A DNA stretch of 64,000 bases from an uncultured Collinsella sp. (lineage in GTDB: Bacteria; Actinomycetota; Coriobacteriia; Coriobacteriales; Coriobacteriaceae). Shown here piece by piece: positions 16,756 through 25,996 of the stretch. The notes under the pieces are model-generated. The model made no database searches, was not told the DNA's origin, and saw only the letters and a list, made by a program, of their open reading frames with translations. The stretch covers positions 1 through 64,000 of the forward strand of contig CAKULD010000002.1 of assembly GCA_934667065.1 (NCBI GenBank), read 5' to 3'. How positions within the stretch are numbered: the first letter of the stretch is position 1; each line of letters starts with the position of its first letter. The position numbers and the translations under genes are program-made.

Positions 16756-17796
16756 TTAGAGGAAGCGCTCCAGACAGGCTTTGAACCCGCGGGTCGAAAG
16801 ATAGAACAGCGCGGCGTCTGCCATCGAGACGCTCGAGGTCGCCGCAACGAGCTTGTGGGCAACACAGCGAACGGCGCCCTTAGCAGGCATATCCGCCCAC
16901 TCCGTTCCCAAAAACGTCGTGAAAGCCCTGTTGACGCGGCCGGCAACGCGGTGAAACTCATCGGCATCCAGACGGGCCAAGTCAAACACGATAAGGTCCA
17001 AAAACCAGGTAACTAGCTCGCCGGGGCACAGATCCAAAAGACCGTAGACTGCCCAATCCTCCAAGACTTCCTCGAGCATCATCATATGAGCATCAAGCTT
17101 TTTGGCGCGAGCCTCGTCACTGTTGAACTCATGCGTTGCCGAGTCGCTCTCCATCACGTAGTGGTAGAACTTGTCTGGCATAACGACGGTTTTGCTGGCA
17201 AGCGCATAAGCTGCGAACTGGAATACGACGTCCTCGCCCAAGGCCAAACCGGAAGCAAAGCGAATGCCCTCGCGATTGAGCAGCTCGCGCGAAAAGGCCG
17301 CGCGGCAGGCATAGGGTTGCGCATTCGCGTGGAACAACAGCTGAGGATCGCGGGTGCCAAAGGTATCCGCATTGGGGCTCATGAGTTGTTGGACGCGCTT
17401 GGGGGCGGCATCGGCGGGCTCGCAGACGCCACCAAAAACGGCGACCTCGGCAGCCGCTGACTCCATGGCCTGCAGCACGCGCTCGACGGTTTGGGCATCG
17501 ATGTAATCGTCGGCGTCCACAAAGAAGACGACTTCGCCCTCAGCGGCATCGATGCCGGCGTTTCGAGCGCACGAGACACCCGCATTATTCTGGTCAATCA
17601 CCAGCACACGGTCGTCGTTCTGTGCAATTTGACGCAGAACACGCAACGAATCGTCAGCCGATCCGTCATTGACGCAGACAATCTGAATCGAGCGCTCGGA
17701 CTGCGCCAACAGCGAGTCGAGGCATCGCTGAATCGAGCTAGCCGAGTTGTATACGGGAACGACAATGGTCGCCTTGGGGGTCGAGGCCTCTCCCAT
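16756..17796 (-). CDS. GT2 family glycosyltransferase, 346 aa
   Basis: Begins MGEASTPKATIVVPVYNSAS. It has CVNDGSADDS and the acidic site DADDYI at about residues 92-97. The C-terminal region is helical (MLEEVLEDWAVYGLLDLCPG). Six bases separate it from the upstream GT gene, and it is followed by a 74-nt gap before the next GT start, the largest in the operon. Likely cytoplasmic, acting on lipid-linked surface-glycan intermediates, as inferred from the cluster. Confidence 0.82.
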   Translation of the reverse strand: MGEASTPKATIVVPVYNSASSIQRCLDSLLAQSERSIQIVCVNDGSADDSLRVLRQIAQNDDRVLVIDQNNAGVSCARNAGIDAAEGEVVFFVDADDYIDAQTVERVLQAMESAAAEVAVFGGVCEPADAAPKRVQQLMSPNADTFGTRDPQLLFHANAQPYACRAAFSRELLNREGIRFASGLALGEDVVFQFAAYALASKTVVMPDKFYHYVMESDSATHEFNSDEARAKKLDAHMMMLEEVLEDWAVYGLLDLCPGELVTWFLDLIVFDLARLDADEFHRVAGRVNRAFTTFLGTEWADMPAKGAVRCVAHKLVAATSSVSMADAALFYLSTRGFKACLERFL

Positions 17797-17802
17797 GCCA
17801 AC

Positions 17803-18906
17803 CTACCCCCTCAACGATTCGAAGAGGAAGGCGGCGACCACGCCGGGGCCTCCAACCGATGCGTAGTATTTGGCGCGTCCCAGGGCGCCGTCCGTCGCAA
17901 AGTGTGGATGCTCGTCCACCCAGGCCTCGGGGTCTTTGAGGATGGCGGCAAGATTCGCGCGCTTCCACGGCTTAAGGTCGTCCAGCGAAAAGTCCCCCGC
18001 ATCCAAGGCAGCCTGGAACTCCTTAGTCATCTGGACCAGGAACTCCTTATAGAACTCGGGCGCCAAGCGCACGTAGTTCCACATATACGAATCGTACTTA
18101 ATGACCTGATTGAACTTGAGCATGCGCGCGACGTCATCGTTTGCGTGATTACGGGCGTAATCCTCTCGGATCCAACGCTCGATCTCAGCATATTCGGTAT
18201 TGACGCAAAAGACCTTGGCCGAAGAATTGACCGAGGAGTTCTCGTTGTCCTGGCGATACGAAAGCACGGCATCGTGCAGGTAGACGGCCTTGTCGGCACA
18301 CGCGATCACCTTAAAGGCAAACGACGTGTCCTGAAAGGATGCACCCGGGGTCGGCAAGAACTTGATGCCGTTGCGCTCGAGAAAATCGCGACGGTAGACA
18401 GCAGACCAAATCGAGGGCTTTTGCTTAAAGAACTGTGTCGTGTCGCTTGGGTGCACCGGTTTGCCGCAGTCCTTGGGCTTAAACATCTCGTGCAGCGAGC
18501 GGCGCTCCTCGGGCTTGGACCAGTAGAAGTCAAAGTTCGCCTTTGCAAAATCGGCGTTACAGTCCTCGGCCGCCGACACAAGCTTCTCCAGCGCGTCGGG
18601 CGCCATAAAGTCATCGGACTCCAGGATGCCCATGTACTTGCCGCGGGCCATTTCCAGGCCGCGGTTCATCGAGTCGCCGTAGCCGCTGTTTGCCTTGTCG
18701 ATCATCTTGACGCGTGCGTCGCGCTCCATGTACTCGCGGATGATGTCCGGCGAGCTGTCGGTCGAGCCGTCGTTGATGCAGATAATCTCGATGTCCTTGA
18801 GCGTCTGCGCCACGGCGGAATCGAGGCACTCGCGCAGGTAGCGCTGAACGTTATAGATGGGGATAAGCAGCGACAGAACAGGGCTGCCAGAGGCGTTAGT
18901 AGACAA
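17803..18906 (-). CDS. GT2 family glycosyltransferase, 367 aa, first gene of the operon
   Basis: Starts at TTG 18904-18906 with AAGGAG 6 nt upstream. The N-terminal GT-A domain (LSLLIPIYNVQRYLRECLDS, CINDGSTDSS, ESDDFM) is nearly identical to that of the 15563-16681 gene. The C-terminal half differs (FWRKAN-like basic segment, WVDEHPHF). It diverges from the acyltransferase gene at 19018 across a 111-bp gap that carries a TATAAT box for the rightward gene. Confidence 0.82.
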   Translation of the reverse strand: MSTNASGSPVLSLLIPIYNVQRYLRECLDSAVAQTLKDIEIICINDGSTDSSPDIIREYMERDARVKMIDKANSGYGDSMNRGLEMARGKYMGILESDDFMAPDALEKLVSAAEDCNADFAKANFDFYWSKPEERRSLHEMFKPKDCGKPVHPSDTTQFFKQKPSIWSAVYRRDFLERNGIKFLPTPGASFQDTSFAFKVIACADKAVYLHDAVLSYRQDNENSSVNSSAKVFCVNTEYAEIERWIREDYARNHANDDVARMLKFNQVIKYDSYMWNYVRLAPEFYKEFLVQMTKEFQAALDAGDFSLDDLKPWKRANLAAILKDPEAWVDEHPHFATDGALGRAKYYASVGGPGVVAAFLFESLRG

Positions 18907-18972
18907 ATGTGCTCCTTAGGAAATACCTGTCGTTTCATGGTATCAAAGGGTCGGCGCGCCGACGGGCGTTTA

Positions 18973-18978
18973 TATAAT
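18973..18978 (+). promoter_or_regulatory. -10 box of the acyltransferase gene
   Basis: A perfect TATAAT, 40 bp before the ATG at 19018. No good -35 hexamer is visible at the usual spacing. Confidence 0.5.
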
Positions 18979-19017
18979 CTATGGAGCCCATGGAGCGCCC
19001 AGAGACGAAAGGAAGAC

Positions 19018-20148
19018 ATGCAGCCCAAAGCCGCACGCAATATTTCTATCGAAGCGCTGCGCCTCGTCGCGGTCGCCGGAATCGCGATTTTCCACACCTT
19101 TCAGTGGGCCTTTCAGGCAGCCTGCGCCGGCATGCCGGAATACGCACCGCTTGTCGCCTTCCCCTATTCCGGCGTCCTCGGTTTTATTAACTTGCTGGGT
19201 TGCTGGGCCAACGAAGTCTTCTTTATGATCTCGGGGTATTTTCTCATCGCCTCGGCCGCGCGTGCTTGGAATGACGGGGCGACCTGGGCGTCGCAGATGC
19301 AACGGACGGTGCAGCGTCTTGGCAAGGTTGTCTTACCCACAGCGTTCTATTGCCTGGTGGCGCTTGCATGGTCCACGACCGTCTCCCCCATTCCCGACGT
19401 TTCCCTGGCCACGCACTACTGGTACACGCTGGGGCTTGAGTTCATTTGGGTCTATGCCGCCACGGTCTGCCTAGCGCCGCTGTTTGGGCTGGCCATGAGC
19501 CGACTCTCAAAGAGGGGCTACACGGCAGCAGCCATCGTCGTTGGCATCCTCACATTCGTTGTTAACGGGTATTTGGCCGCCATGAACTCAACAAGCAGCG
19601 GCGAGTTTTCTTGGCTCCAGAAGATTATGAGCGCCGCCACGTACGTCGTCGCGTTTTTGATCGGCGGGCTGCTCCGCGATGTTACCGACAGCATGGGTTC
19701 GGGCAGAGCGCGCGCCTTGGGCAGTCGATCACTCATAGCGGTTTTGGCAATCGCCATCGTCCTAGAGGGCACACTTTCCTTCACCGGCAACCTCGCGGCG
19801 ATGGCGACTCTCTCCTATAAATCAACCTCATTGATCTCGTTTGCCCTTGCTGCCGCTTCCCTTCTCTTTACGGCAACCCGAAACAGCACTTCGAGCAATC
19901 CGCGAGTCGCAGGCGTCATCGTCACCCTATCGGCGGCTACGCTCGGATTCTATGTGATGCAGTCGCTCACCAGCAGCCTTTGGCGCCCCATCTTCAACGC
20001 GATGCTTGCAAACATACTGGTCGCCCAAAGCAACCCTGCATCCATATGCATTGCCACCGGAACGGCCATCAGCATTGTCTTTGCCCTGGTGCTTCTCGTA
20101 GTTGACGCAGTTAGAAGCCGAGTCGTACACAACCTCAAACAGCGATAA
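19018..20148 (+). CDS. membrane acyltransferase (acyltransferase 3 family), 376 aa
   Basis: The open frame extends far upstream, but the start is ATG 19018 (MQPKAARNISIEALRLVAVA) with GAAAGGAAG as SD. NISIEALRLVAV followed by IFHTF is the usual first-helix motif of acyltransferase-3 proteins, with the catalytic-type His. About ten hydrophobic segments follow. Members O-acetylate or otherwise acylate surface polysaccharides or peptidoglycan. Divergent to the GT operon and followed by another GT gene, so probably decoration of the same glycan. Target inferred. Confidence 0.8.
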   Translation: MQPKAARNISIEALRLVAVAGIAIFHTFQWAFQAACAGMPEYAPLVAFPYSGVLGFINLLGCWANEVFFMISGYFLIASAARAWNDGATWASQMQRTVQRLGKVVLPTAFYCLVALAWSTTVSPIPDVSLATHYWYTLGLEFIWVYAATVCLAPLFGLAMSRLSKRGYTAAAIVVGILTFVVNGYLAAMNSTSSGEFSWLQKIMSAATYVVAFLIGGLLRDVTDSMGSGRARALGSRSLIAVLAIAIVLEGTLSFTGNLAAMATLSYKSTSLISFALAAASLLFTATRNSTSSNPRVAGVIVTLSAATLGFYVMQSLTSSLWRPIFNAMLANILVAQSNPASICIATGTAISIVFALVLLVVDAVRSRVVHNLKQR

Positions 20149-20169
20149 GCGCGCCAACGCCCAACGTTG

Positions 20170-20200
20170 AACCTGCCACACCCGTGGCAGGTTCCTGCGT
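20170..20200 (+). terminator. terminator after the acyltransferase gene
   Basis: AACCTGCCAC (20170-20179) and GTGGCAGGTT (20184-20193) form a perfect 10-bp stem. A T-rich stretch follows after CCTGCG. Confidence 0.6.
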
Positions 20201-20318
20201 TTTATTCAAAGCTTGCCGACAAAGCGCGGCGAGCCTTTACAATAGGACAGTCCAATGGACGTATTCGATAGCTTCCGTGCGGCGCATATCTACCGCGCGT
20301 GAAAGGATATATTGCCCC

Positions 20319-21338
20319 ATGCCTTCAACCCTTCCCGCCCCCATCGACAAGCTCGCCATCGTCGTCGTCACCTATAAACGCCAGGAACTCTTGGCCAATC
20401 TGTTCGACTCCATGACCGAGCTCACGGCCGCGCCCTGGCGCATCGTAATCGTCGATAACGAGAATTCGCGCGAGACCGAAGCCATGTGCACCGCGTTCAA
20501 CGAGCGCCTGGCGAACCTGTGGGGCATCGACGCCGAGCAGCCCGATGCGCAGGGCGGCACCGACCGTGTCATCTACGCTCCGCAGCTCGAAAACGGCGGC
20601 GGCGCGGGCGGCTTTTCCGCCGGCACTAAGTGCGCCTATGACCTGGGCGCCCAGTGGTTCTGGGTGATGGACGACGACGTGCTCGTCATCCCCGAGGGCA
20701 TCGAGCGTCTTGCCAAGTGGACCGACCGCTACGACGTCATCCAGGGCTCGCGTCTGGACTTCGATGGCGGCGCGTTCTTTTGGCAGTACCAGCTCATCCT
20801 TTCGCTCGGCATCCCCAACCCCATCGCCAAGTGGGACCTGGGCCCCGAGGGCTACCGCGCCATGAATCAGCTGTGCTTTGAGGGCGGCATGTTCTCGCGC
20901 CGCGTGGTCGACAAGATCGGCCTGCCCGACGCCCGCTTCTTTATCTACGGTGACGACGCCTGCTACGGCTACGTCGCTAGCCAGCACTTCCCCGCCGCCG
21001 TGGTTGCCGACGTGGTGCTCAAGCGCGCCCGCGCCGTCTCCAACTGGGATATTGCCGGCAAACGTCAGCTCAACTCCACGAGCGACACCAACCGCTACTA
21101 CATCATGCGCAACCGCGGCTTCTTGGCGCGCTACATGCAAATCTACGGCGACTACCACCCCGTGCTGTTCCGCTTGGGCAACGCCGCGACCTTCTGCAAG
21201 GAATTTATTCGCCTGGCTGCCGTCGACAAGTGCTTTAAGACCGGTATCCCGGCGCTACGTCGCGGCATGAAGGACGCCCGCAAGATCGTTAAGGATCCCA
21301 ATTGGAAGCCCATGCCGCCTATGAAGGATGCCGAGTAG
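20319..21338 (+). CDS. GT2 glycosyltransferase, galactofuranosyl-/rhamnosyltransferase-like, 339 aa
   Basis: Start ATG 20319 (MPSTLPAPIDKLAIVVVTYK) with GAAAGGA about 11 nt upstream. The longer upstream frame has no SD. Features: VVTYKRQELL, then VIVDNENS, an ENGGGAGGFSAG loop, WVMDDDVL (DDD acidic site) and FFIYGDDACYGY. This order resembles GlfT2/rhamnosyl-type GT2 enzymes that extend galactan or rhamnose linkers. It probably belongs to the surface-glycan locus. Confidence 0.8.
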   Translation: MPSTLPAPIDKLAIVVVTYKRQELLANLFDSMTELTAAPWRIVIVDNENSRETEAMCTAFNERLANLWGIDAEQPDAQGGTDRVIYAPQLENGGGAGGFSAGTKCAYDLGAQWFWVMDDDVLVIPEGIERLAKWTDRYDVIQGSRLDFDGGAFFWQYQLILSLGIPNPIAKWDLGPEGYRAMNQLCFEGGMFSRRVVDKIGLPDARFFIYGDDACYGYVASQHFPAAVVADVVLKRARAVSNWDIAGKRQLNSTSDTNRYYIMRNRGFLARYMQIYGDYHPVLFRLGNAATFCKEFIRLAAVDKCFKTGIPALRRGMKDARKIVKDPNWKPMPPMKDAE

Positions 21339-21368
21339 CGAAAGCTTTCTTCTAGCCCTTGCCCTAGC

Positions 21369-23165
21369 TTAGAGCCGCTGGCACACCGCGGACACGTGCT
21401 GACCGTCAAAGCCAAAACCCCAACGCATGCGGCCGACGGCGGGTCGAGGCACGCGAACATCGTCGACGCCATTTCGTTCGATTTCCAGCAATGCATGAAC
21501 CGCCAGCAGCTCCAAGCCCAAAGCATCGACGTCAGGGTCATACATCATGTTGATCGTGATGAGCGGGCGTTCATCGAGCATGCCGAGCGTATCGGCCACG
21601 TCAAGCACGCGACGGGCGGGAATCACCTGGATATGCCAGCAATCCGAGCTGCCATTTCGCTTGGAAGTGGGGTTGCAATAGCCGGGCAGCCCAAAGCAGA
21701 GTCCCTGGAGCGCCAGGTGATAAGCCGTACGTATATTTGACTGATTTGCATCAAGACCAAGATCGTCAAGAACGCAGCTCAATGCTTGCTTTACAGCACT
21801 CTCATTGCCTCGGCATAGCCCATCACGGAATGCGTCGATGACCTCAACGTCCTCAACAGCACACTCAAACCACTCCAGAATGACAAGACGGAGTGCCTGG
21901 TGCACTTCGTTGTTGGGCAGACGCAGGGCACGAAGACGCGCGCCATCCTCCGGTTGCTCCGTCATGTCCGTTGTCAGGAATCCGGATAGATACAGCGCGG
22001 TCCAGATATCGTCAGGCTCGATGGAATTTGGCCCATCGGCATGTACATGCACCGGCACCCCAAGAGACCCATGCGGCTCAAGCAAATCGAACAACGCGGA
22101 CAGGCACATGAGATTCCAATCATTGACACATGCGCTCAGGCGATCGGCGTAGCTATATAGATCGGTGCGAACAGGCGCGGTGCAACCCCGACGCAAGAAG
22201 TCCATCACGCGCTCCGGGCTCGAGCAATAAAATCCACCGAACCGGTATCCCTCAAGCCACTCTCGAGAGTCATCTAGGCAGTCGTTGCGACCGGCGCTAT
22301 CCAACAGCATCTGGACTTCGTCATCCGAAAAACCAAACCGCCGGTCGCACCAGGTCGATAGCGTCGTTGCCGACCGATAGGAAACACCGCGCTGGGCCAA
22401 CGCCAACTCGGCGGGACCGGGGCGCTCTCCCATCAGGCATGTCAATCGCAACGAGCTGCCGGTATGAGCGATCGCATCGAACAGCACCCGATCTAAATAC
22501 TCGGCACAAGATGCATCCCGAAGGCTCTTCGTCTCCTTGTGACTTGGCAACGCCGCGTCATACTCATCCACGAGCAGAACAACTTGTTCGTCGCACGACG
22601 TCTCCAGCAGCGCTATGAGTGTGCCGAGCGCAGAATCGATCTCGACATCGTCCGCCACGCCACGCGCAACGCGCTCGACATGGCGCAGCTCACTTCGAGG
22701 CAAATCCGGGGCGTCCAACAACGGCAGCAGACGGGCGCACTCGCGCTCGAGGACGCCACGCATGGTTGCGACGGCATCGGTGCCACGCCTCGCAACCGCA
22801 GAAAGATCGAGCGATATCACCGGGTAGCGCGCATGCTCATCTCGATAACGACCGCCGCCAGCCTCCCAAATCTGGGTGCCAGCGAATACATTGCAGTCTG
22901 CTCGACGGTGAACGGGTCGTTCCAAATAACATTTGAGCATCGATAGATTCATGCTCTTGCCAAAACCCTTGGGCCGGCAGCAGAGTGCGACAGATGCCTC
23001 ACAATCCAACATATCGGCAATAAACATGGTCTTGTCGACCAATAAGCACCGATTAATCGCCTCGGAAAAGTCATGCTCCCCGACCGGCAAAACCGCATCA
23101 TCCGCATGGTTGATCAAACGTACGCCAATGGAATCGTTCGTTCCATAATTCGCCTGTTCAGACAC
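21369..23165 (-). CDS. AAA-ATPase-like / PD-(D/E)XK nuclease-like protein, 598 aa
   Basis: Starts at GTG 23165 (GGGAG upstream). The N-terminal part has CLLVDKTMFIADML and CRPKGFGKSMNLSMLKCYLE, the Walker A-like signature of the AAA-ATPase_like family (usual form RPRRFGKT). VVLLVDEYDAAL is Walker B at about residue 200. The C-terminal region corresponds to the DUF1703/PD-(D/E)XK part. Such proteins are abundant in gut bacteria and poorly understood. Monocistronic; convergent with the GT gene at 20319. Confidence 0.75.
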   Translation of the reverse strand: MSEQANYGTNDSIGVRLINHADDAVLPVGEHDFSEAINRCLLVDKTMFIADMLDCEASVALCCRPKGFGKSMNLSMLKCYLERPVHRRADCNVFAGTQIWEAGGGRYRDEHARYPVISLDLSAVARRGTDAVATMRGVLERECARLLPLLDAPDLPRSELRHVERVARGVADDVEIDSALGTLIALLETSCDEQVVLLVDEYDAALPSHKETKSLRDASCAEYLDRVLFDAIAHTGSSLRLTCLMGERPGPAELALAQRGVSYRSATTLSTWCDRRFGFSDDEVQMLLDSAGRNDCLDDSREWLEGYRFGGFYCSSPERVMDFLRRGCTAPVRTDLYSYADRLSACVNDWNLMCLSALFDLLEPHGSLGVPVHVHADGPNSIEPDDIWTALYLSGFLTTDMTEQPEDGARLRALRLPNNEVHQALRLVILEWFECAVEDVEVIDAFRDGLCRGNESAVKQALSCVLDDLGLDANQSNIRTAYHLALQGLCFGLPGYCNPTSKRNGSSDCWHIQVIPARRVLDVADTLGMLDERPLITINMMYDPDVDALGLELLAVHALLEIERNGVDDVRVPRPAVGRMRWGFGFDGQHVSAVCQRL

Positions 23166-23301
23166 CGAAAATTCTCCCTACTACGCAGCACGGTGCCCAT
23201 TGTATCGAGGAGCAGGAACTCAATGATGTTGTCGTACCGACATTTCGCCCAACGGTAGCAATAAACGCCACGAGGGGGCATAACAAATCGTTGCACAACA
23301 A

Positions 23302-23335
23302 AAATGGGGCCCGATGTAACCGCACCGGACCCCGC
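23302..23335 (-). terminator. terminator of the LPXTG protein gene
   Basis: On the minus strand GGGGTCCG and CGGGCCCC pair (one G-U) and are followed by ATTTTTG. Confidence 0.6.
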
Positions 23336-23364
23336 ACTAACTCTATTGAAAACGATCTGAGAGA

Positions 23365-25203
23365 TTACTCCTCGGAGCCGTCCTCAGCCGAATCCTTTTT
23401 CTGGCGATCGAGCTTATGCTTGCCGCTCACGATAGACGTAGCGCCGAGCGTCGCCAAGCTCGCGCTGGCAAGGCTCGCCATAACGATCAGATCGCCCGTC
23501 TTGGGCATATTGCCGCCCGAGGACTTAGCCGTCGTGGTCGTGGTGGTTGTAGTGGTCACCGTCTTGGAGTCATTTTGCTCCTGGATCTGGTTGTCGGCAC
23601 CGCTCTTACCGCTGTCCTCGCCCTGCTGCTTTCCGTCCTCGGTCTTGCCCTTGCTCTCGTCCTTCTCCTCAGATTCAGACTTCTTACCCTCGTCCTTCTT
23701 CTGATCGGACTTGCCGCCCTTCTCCGTTTCGGACTTCTCGGAATCTTTCTCCTTAGATTCATCCTTCGCGACCGTGGTCTGCGTCGCAGTAACCTGAACA
23801 GAATTGTTCTTGTCAGGAGACGAGCTGCTTACGCCAGCCATCAGCGAAGAGCCCAGCGTGGAGCCAAGCTGCACGGCGAAAGAGGGCTTCTTGTCCGTCG
23901 AAGTTGCGGGCGCGTCCGCCTCCTTATTCGAGTCGTCCTTGGAAACACCGGAATCAGAAGCTGCGCCAGAGTTAGAGTCATTGTTAGAACCAGTATCGGC
24001 GGAAGAATCGCTCGAACCGGTGGAAGAGTCAGATGAGCCTGCGCCGGTCGAACCAGAAGCAGCGCCGTCCGTATTGCCGGCAGAGTTTGAAGACGAATCG
24101 CCCGCAGCAGAGCCGTTCGAATCGGAGCCGTTCGAATCGGAGCCGTTCGAGACAGAGCCGTTCGAGGTAGACCCGTCGTTGGTAGTGCCACCAGCAGAAC
24201 CATTGCTGTCAGCATCGGTCGAGGGCGCATCCATCCTGTCATCGTTGGAATCGTCACTCGAGCTGTCATTCGAATCAGGCGTCGGCGCAGGCGCCGGCGT
24301 GGACTCGGGCTGCACGGGCTCCGCAGGCGTCGAGGGCGCGGCGGCGGCCTCATCCTCGGCAATATAAGCCAAGCAGTCCTTCAGCTCATTCTTATAACGG
24401 TTCTTCCAGCCCTCATGATACTGGGGCTGGCTCGAAAACTTGGTCGCGACGTTATTGACCACGCTGTTGGCAAGTGCCGTCACAAACTCGCGGTCGGACA
24501 TAGCATTGGAAAGATTCGCCCAACGGAAGAAGTCCCTGCAGCCACCGGTACCGCACATGTTGGTGATGCTCCAGACCATGCCCTTGACGCAATCGGCGCG
24601 ACCGGAAATATCAATGCCCAGGCCGCTCTTGAGCCAAGCCTCGGTCACAGCATAGTAGGAGTTGTACGCATAGGCATCCTGAAGCGCCGAGAACTCAGCA
24701 GGATCGGTATTGTAGGCGCCCTGGAAAGCCTCCTGTGCAATACGGCCCAGCTCGGTGAGCTGACCATTCTCGGACATGGAATTACTCGCGTTGGAAATCT
24801 CGCTGCCGCGATCGATCGCGTCCTTGAGCATGCTGTACTTATCGGGGTTGTAGTTGTAGGCCTGCTTCATAAACGGGATGAGCGACCAACGGCGATCGAA
24901 CTGGTAATAGCCCAGCGCGTTATAGCCGTCCCCATACGAAAAGCCCTGGTTGTAGTTGCCATGGCTCTCGTACTTGGTAAAGTACTTCATCTCGGTGGTG
25001 ACGTTGACAAACGAAACGCCCTGGACCGACCGCAGCACGCCCGAAAAGGACTGCTGGGTGTAAAGACCCTTATCGATATCGGTGGCATCCGAGGCAACGC
25101 CCGGTGTGGGCTCCTCGGCAGCAGCGGGCGCCGGCGCGGTAACGGTGCCAAACGAAAGCGCCAACGTCAGTCCCGCCACAATAGCGGAATGCTTGGGCTG
25201 CAT
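23365..25203 (-). CDS. sortase-anchored surface protein with lysozyme-like N-terminal region, 612 aa
   Basis: ATG 25203 with GGGAGGATCTT upstream. There is a signal peptide (LTLALSFGTVTAPAPAAAEE). Residues 45-265 form a globular domain containing KYFTKYESHGNYNQGF, ALGYYQFDRRWSLIPF and CGTGGCRDFF. The Glu in YESHGN followed by GYYQF recalls lysozyme/transglycosylase folds, but this is an inference. A long S/D/N/G-rich, then K/E-rich, stalk follows, with 15-bp tandem DNA repeats at 24111-24172. The C-terminus has a sortase motif MPKTGD, a hydrophobic helix (LIVMASLASASLATLGATS) and a charged tail. The sortase gene is not in the window. Confidence 0.78.
   Translation of the reverse strand: MQPKHSAIVAGLTLALSFGTVTAPAPAAAEEPTPGVASDATDIDKGLYTQQSFSGVLRSVQGVSFVNVTTEMKYFTKYESHGNYNQGFSYGDGYNALGYYQFDRRWSLIPFMKQAYNYNPDKYSMLKDAIDRGSEISNASNSMSENGQLTELGRIAQEAFQGAYNTDPAEFSALQDAYAYNSYYAVTEAWLKSGLGIDISGRADCVKGMVWSITNMCGTGGCRDFFRWANLSNAMSDREFVTALANSVVNNVATKFSSQPQYHEGWKNRYKNELKDCLAYIAEDEAAAAPSTPAEPVQPESTPAPAPTPDSNDSSSDDSNDDRMDAPSTDADSNGSAGGTTNDGSTSNGSVSNGSDSNGSDSNGSAAGDSSSNSAGNTDGAASGSTGAGSSDSSTGSSDSSADTGSNNDSNSGAASDSGVSKDDSNKEADAPATSTDKKPSFAVQLGSTLGSSLMAGVSSSSPDKNNSVQVTATQTTVAKDESKEKDSEKSETEKGGKSDQKKDEGKKSESEEKDESKGKTEDGKQQGEDSGKSGADNQIQEQNDSKTVTTTTTTTTTAKSSGGNMPKTGDLIVMASLASASLATLGATSIVSGKHKLDRQKKDSAEDGSEE
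24111..24172. repeat. 15-bp tandem repeats in the stalk-coding region
   Basis: Four consecutive 15-mers start with GAGCCGTTCGA(A/G). Two are identical and two are degenerate, and they encode GSDSN/GSVSN-type pentapeptides. In-frame unit loss or gain would change the stalk length. Confidence 0.65.
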
Positions 25204-25342
25204 AAGATCCTCCCTGCATTGGTGTAGTTAAAGTGCGGTTTGCAAAGATAAGAGTAAGTATTGCAGCTCGCCCGTTGTTGCACAACAACCCCTCGGTAAA
25301 CGGCAACAACCCTCCGCGAAATCTTAAGGAATTGTGTTCGCC

Positions 25343-25774
25343 CTACAGTTTGATGTCGAAGTTGATCTCGGGGACGGTAGCTAGGTCGGCCAGCGTCACG
25401 CCGTCGACGTATTTTTCGATCACGTCGTCCAGGCCGCGCCAGAACTTGACCGTGGAGCACAGGTCGCTGCGGGTGCAGCTGTTGTCGATGCCATCGCACG
25501 CAACGGGCGCCGTGCTGCCCTCGACGGCGCGCAGGATATCTCCGGCGCGTACCTCGGCCGGGTCCTTGGCCATCATGTAGCCGCCGCCCTTGCCACGCAC
25601 GCTCTTGAGCAGGCCCGCCTTCATAAGCGGACGGACCAGCTGTTCCAAATACTTTTGCGAAATATGCTCGCGGTCTGCCACCTCGCGCAGGGCAATCTTG
25701 CCCTCGGCGTCGCCCAGCGCCGCGATATAGATCATCAATCGGAGGGCATAGCGGCCCTTAGAAGAAATGAGCAT
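25343..25774 (-). CDS. Rrf2-family Fe-S responsive regulator (SufR/IscR-like)
   Basis: I chose ATG 25774 (MLISSKGRYALRLMIYIAAL, 143 aa) because GGGAGGG lies just upstream. The longer frame to 25870 would run through operator-like repeats. It has an Rrf2 winged helix (REVADREHISQKYLEQLVRP, GKGGGYMMA) and three cysteines (C-x6-C-x5-C in the ACDGIDNSCTRSDLC segment) placed as the [2Fe-2S] ligands of IscR-type members. It diverges from sufC, and two 29-bp inverted repeats lie between them. It probably represses suf and itself according to Fe-S status. Confidence 0.88.
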   Translation of the reverse strand: MLISSKGRYALRLMIYIAALGDAEGKIALREVADREHISQKYLEQLVRPLMKAGLLKSVRGKGGGYMMAKDPAEVRAGDILRAVEGSTAPVACDGIDNSCTRSDLCSTVKFWRGLDDVIEKYVDGVTLADLATVPEINFDIKL

Positions 25775-25793
25775 ACCTACCCTCCCATCGCCT

Positions 25794-25822
25794 GGGACAA
25801 AATAACCAGGAGTATTTGTCCC
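25794..25822. promoter_or_regulatory. putative Rrf2 operator 1 (29-bp inverted repeat)
   Basis: GGGACAAA and TTTGTCCC separated by 13 bp, 19 bp upstream of the regulator start. Part of a 39-bp sequence (25794-25832) repeated at 31224-31262 with 37 identities. Confidence 0.6.
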
Positions 25823-25837
25823 AAATCTTAAGTAAGT

Positions 25838-25866
25838 GGAACAAACACAACAGGTTTTTTTGTCCC
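25838..25866. promoter_or_regulatory. putative Rrf2 operator 2 (29-bp inverted repeat)
   Basis: GGAACAAA-N13-TTTGTCCC, with exactly the same 8+13+8 architecture as operator 1 and starting 44 bp away from it. Confidence 0.55.
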
Positions 25867-25904
25867 ACAATTTGAAAAGTCGAGTGGATTAGTCGGGTTT
25901 TCCC

Positions 25905-25933
25905 TTGACTAACGCCGAACCCATAGTAACTTT
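25905..25933 (+). promoter_or_regulatory. suf operon promoter candidate
   Basis: TTGACT (25905-25910) followed after 16-17 bp by TAACTT/AACTTT. The leader to the sufC ATG is about 60 nt. The -10 match is weak. Confidence 0.4.
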
Positions 25934-25996
25934 ATTCCGAGAAGATTCCTAGGGTTTAGTACACCCATGAGTACACCATATACAGAGAGGGACAGC

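Noticed and set aside
17491..19017. Plus-strand extension giving an 885-codon acyltransferase
   Set aside because: The upstream part is antisense to the GT2 genes. The SD and the family N-terminus place the start at 19018.
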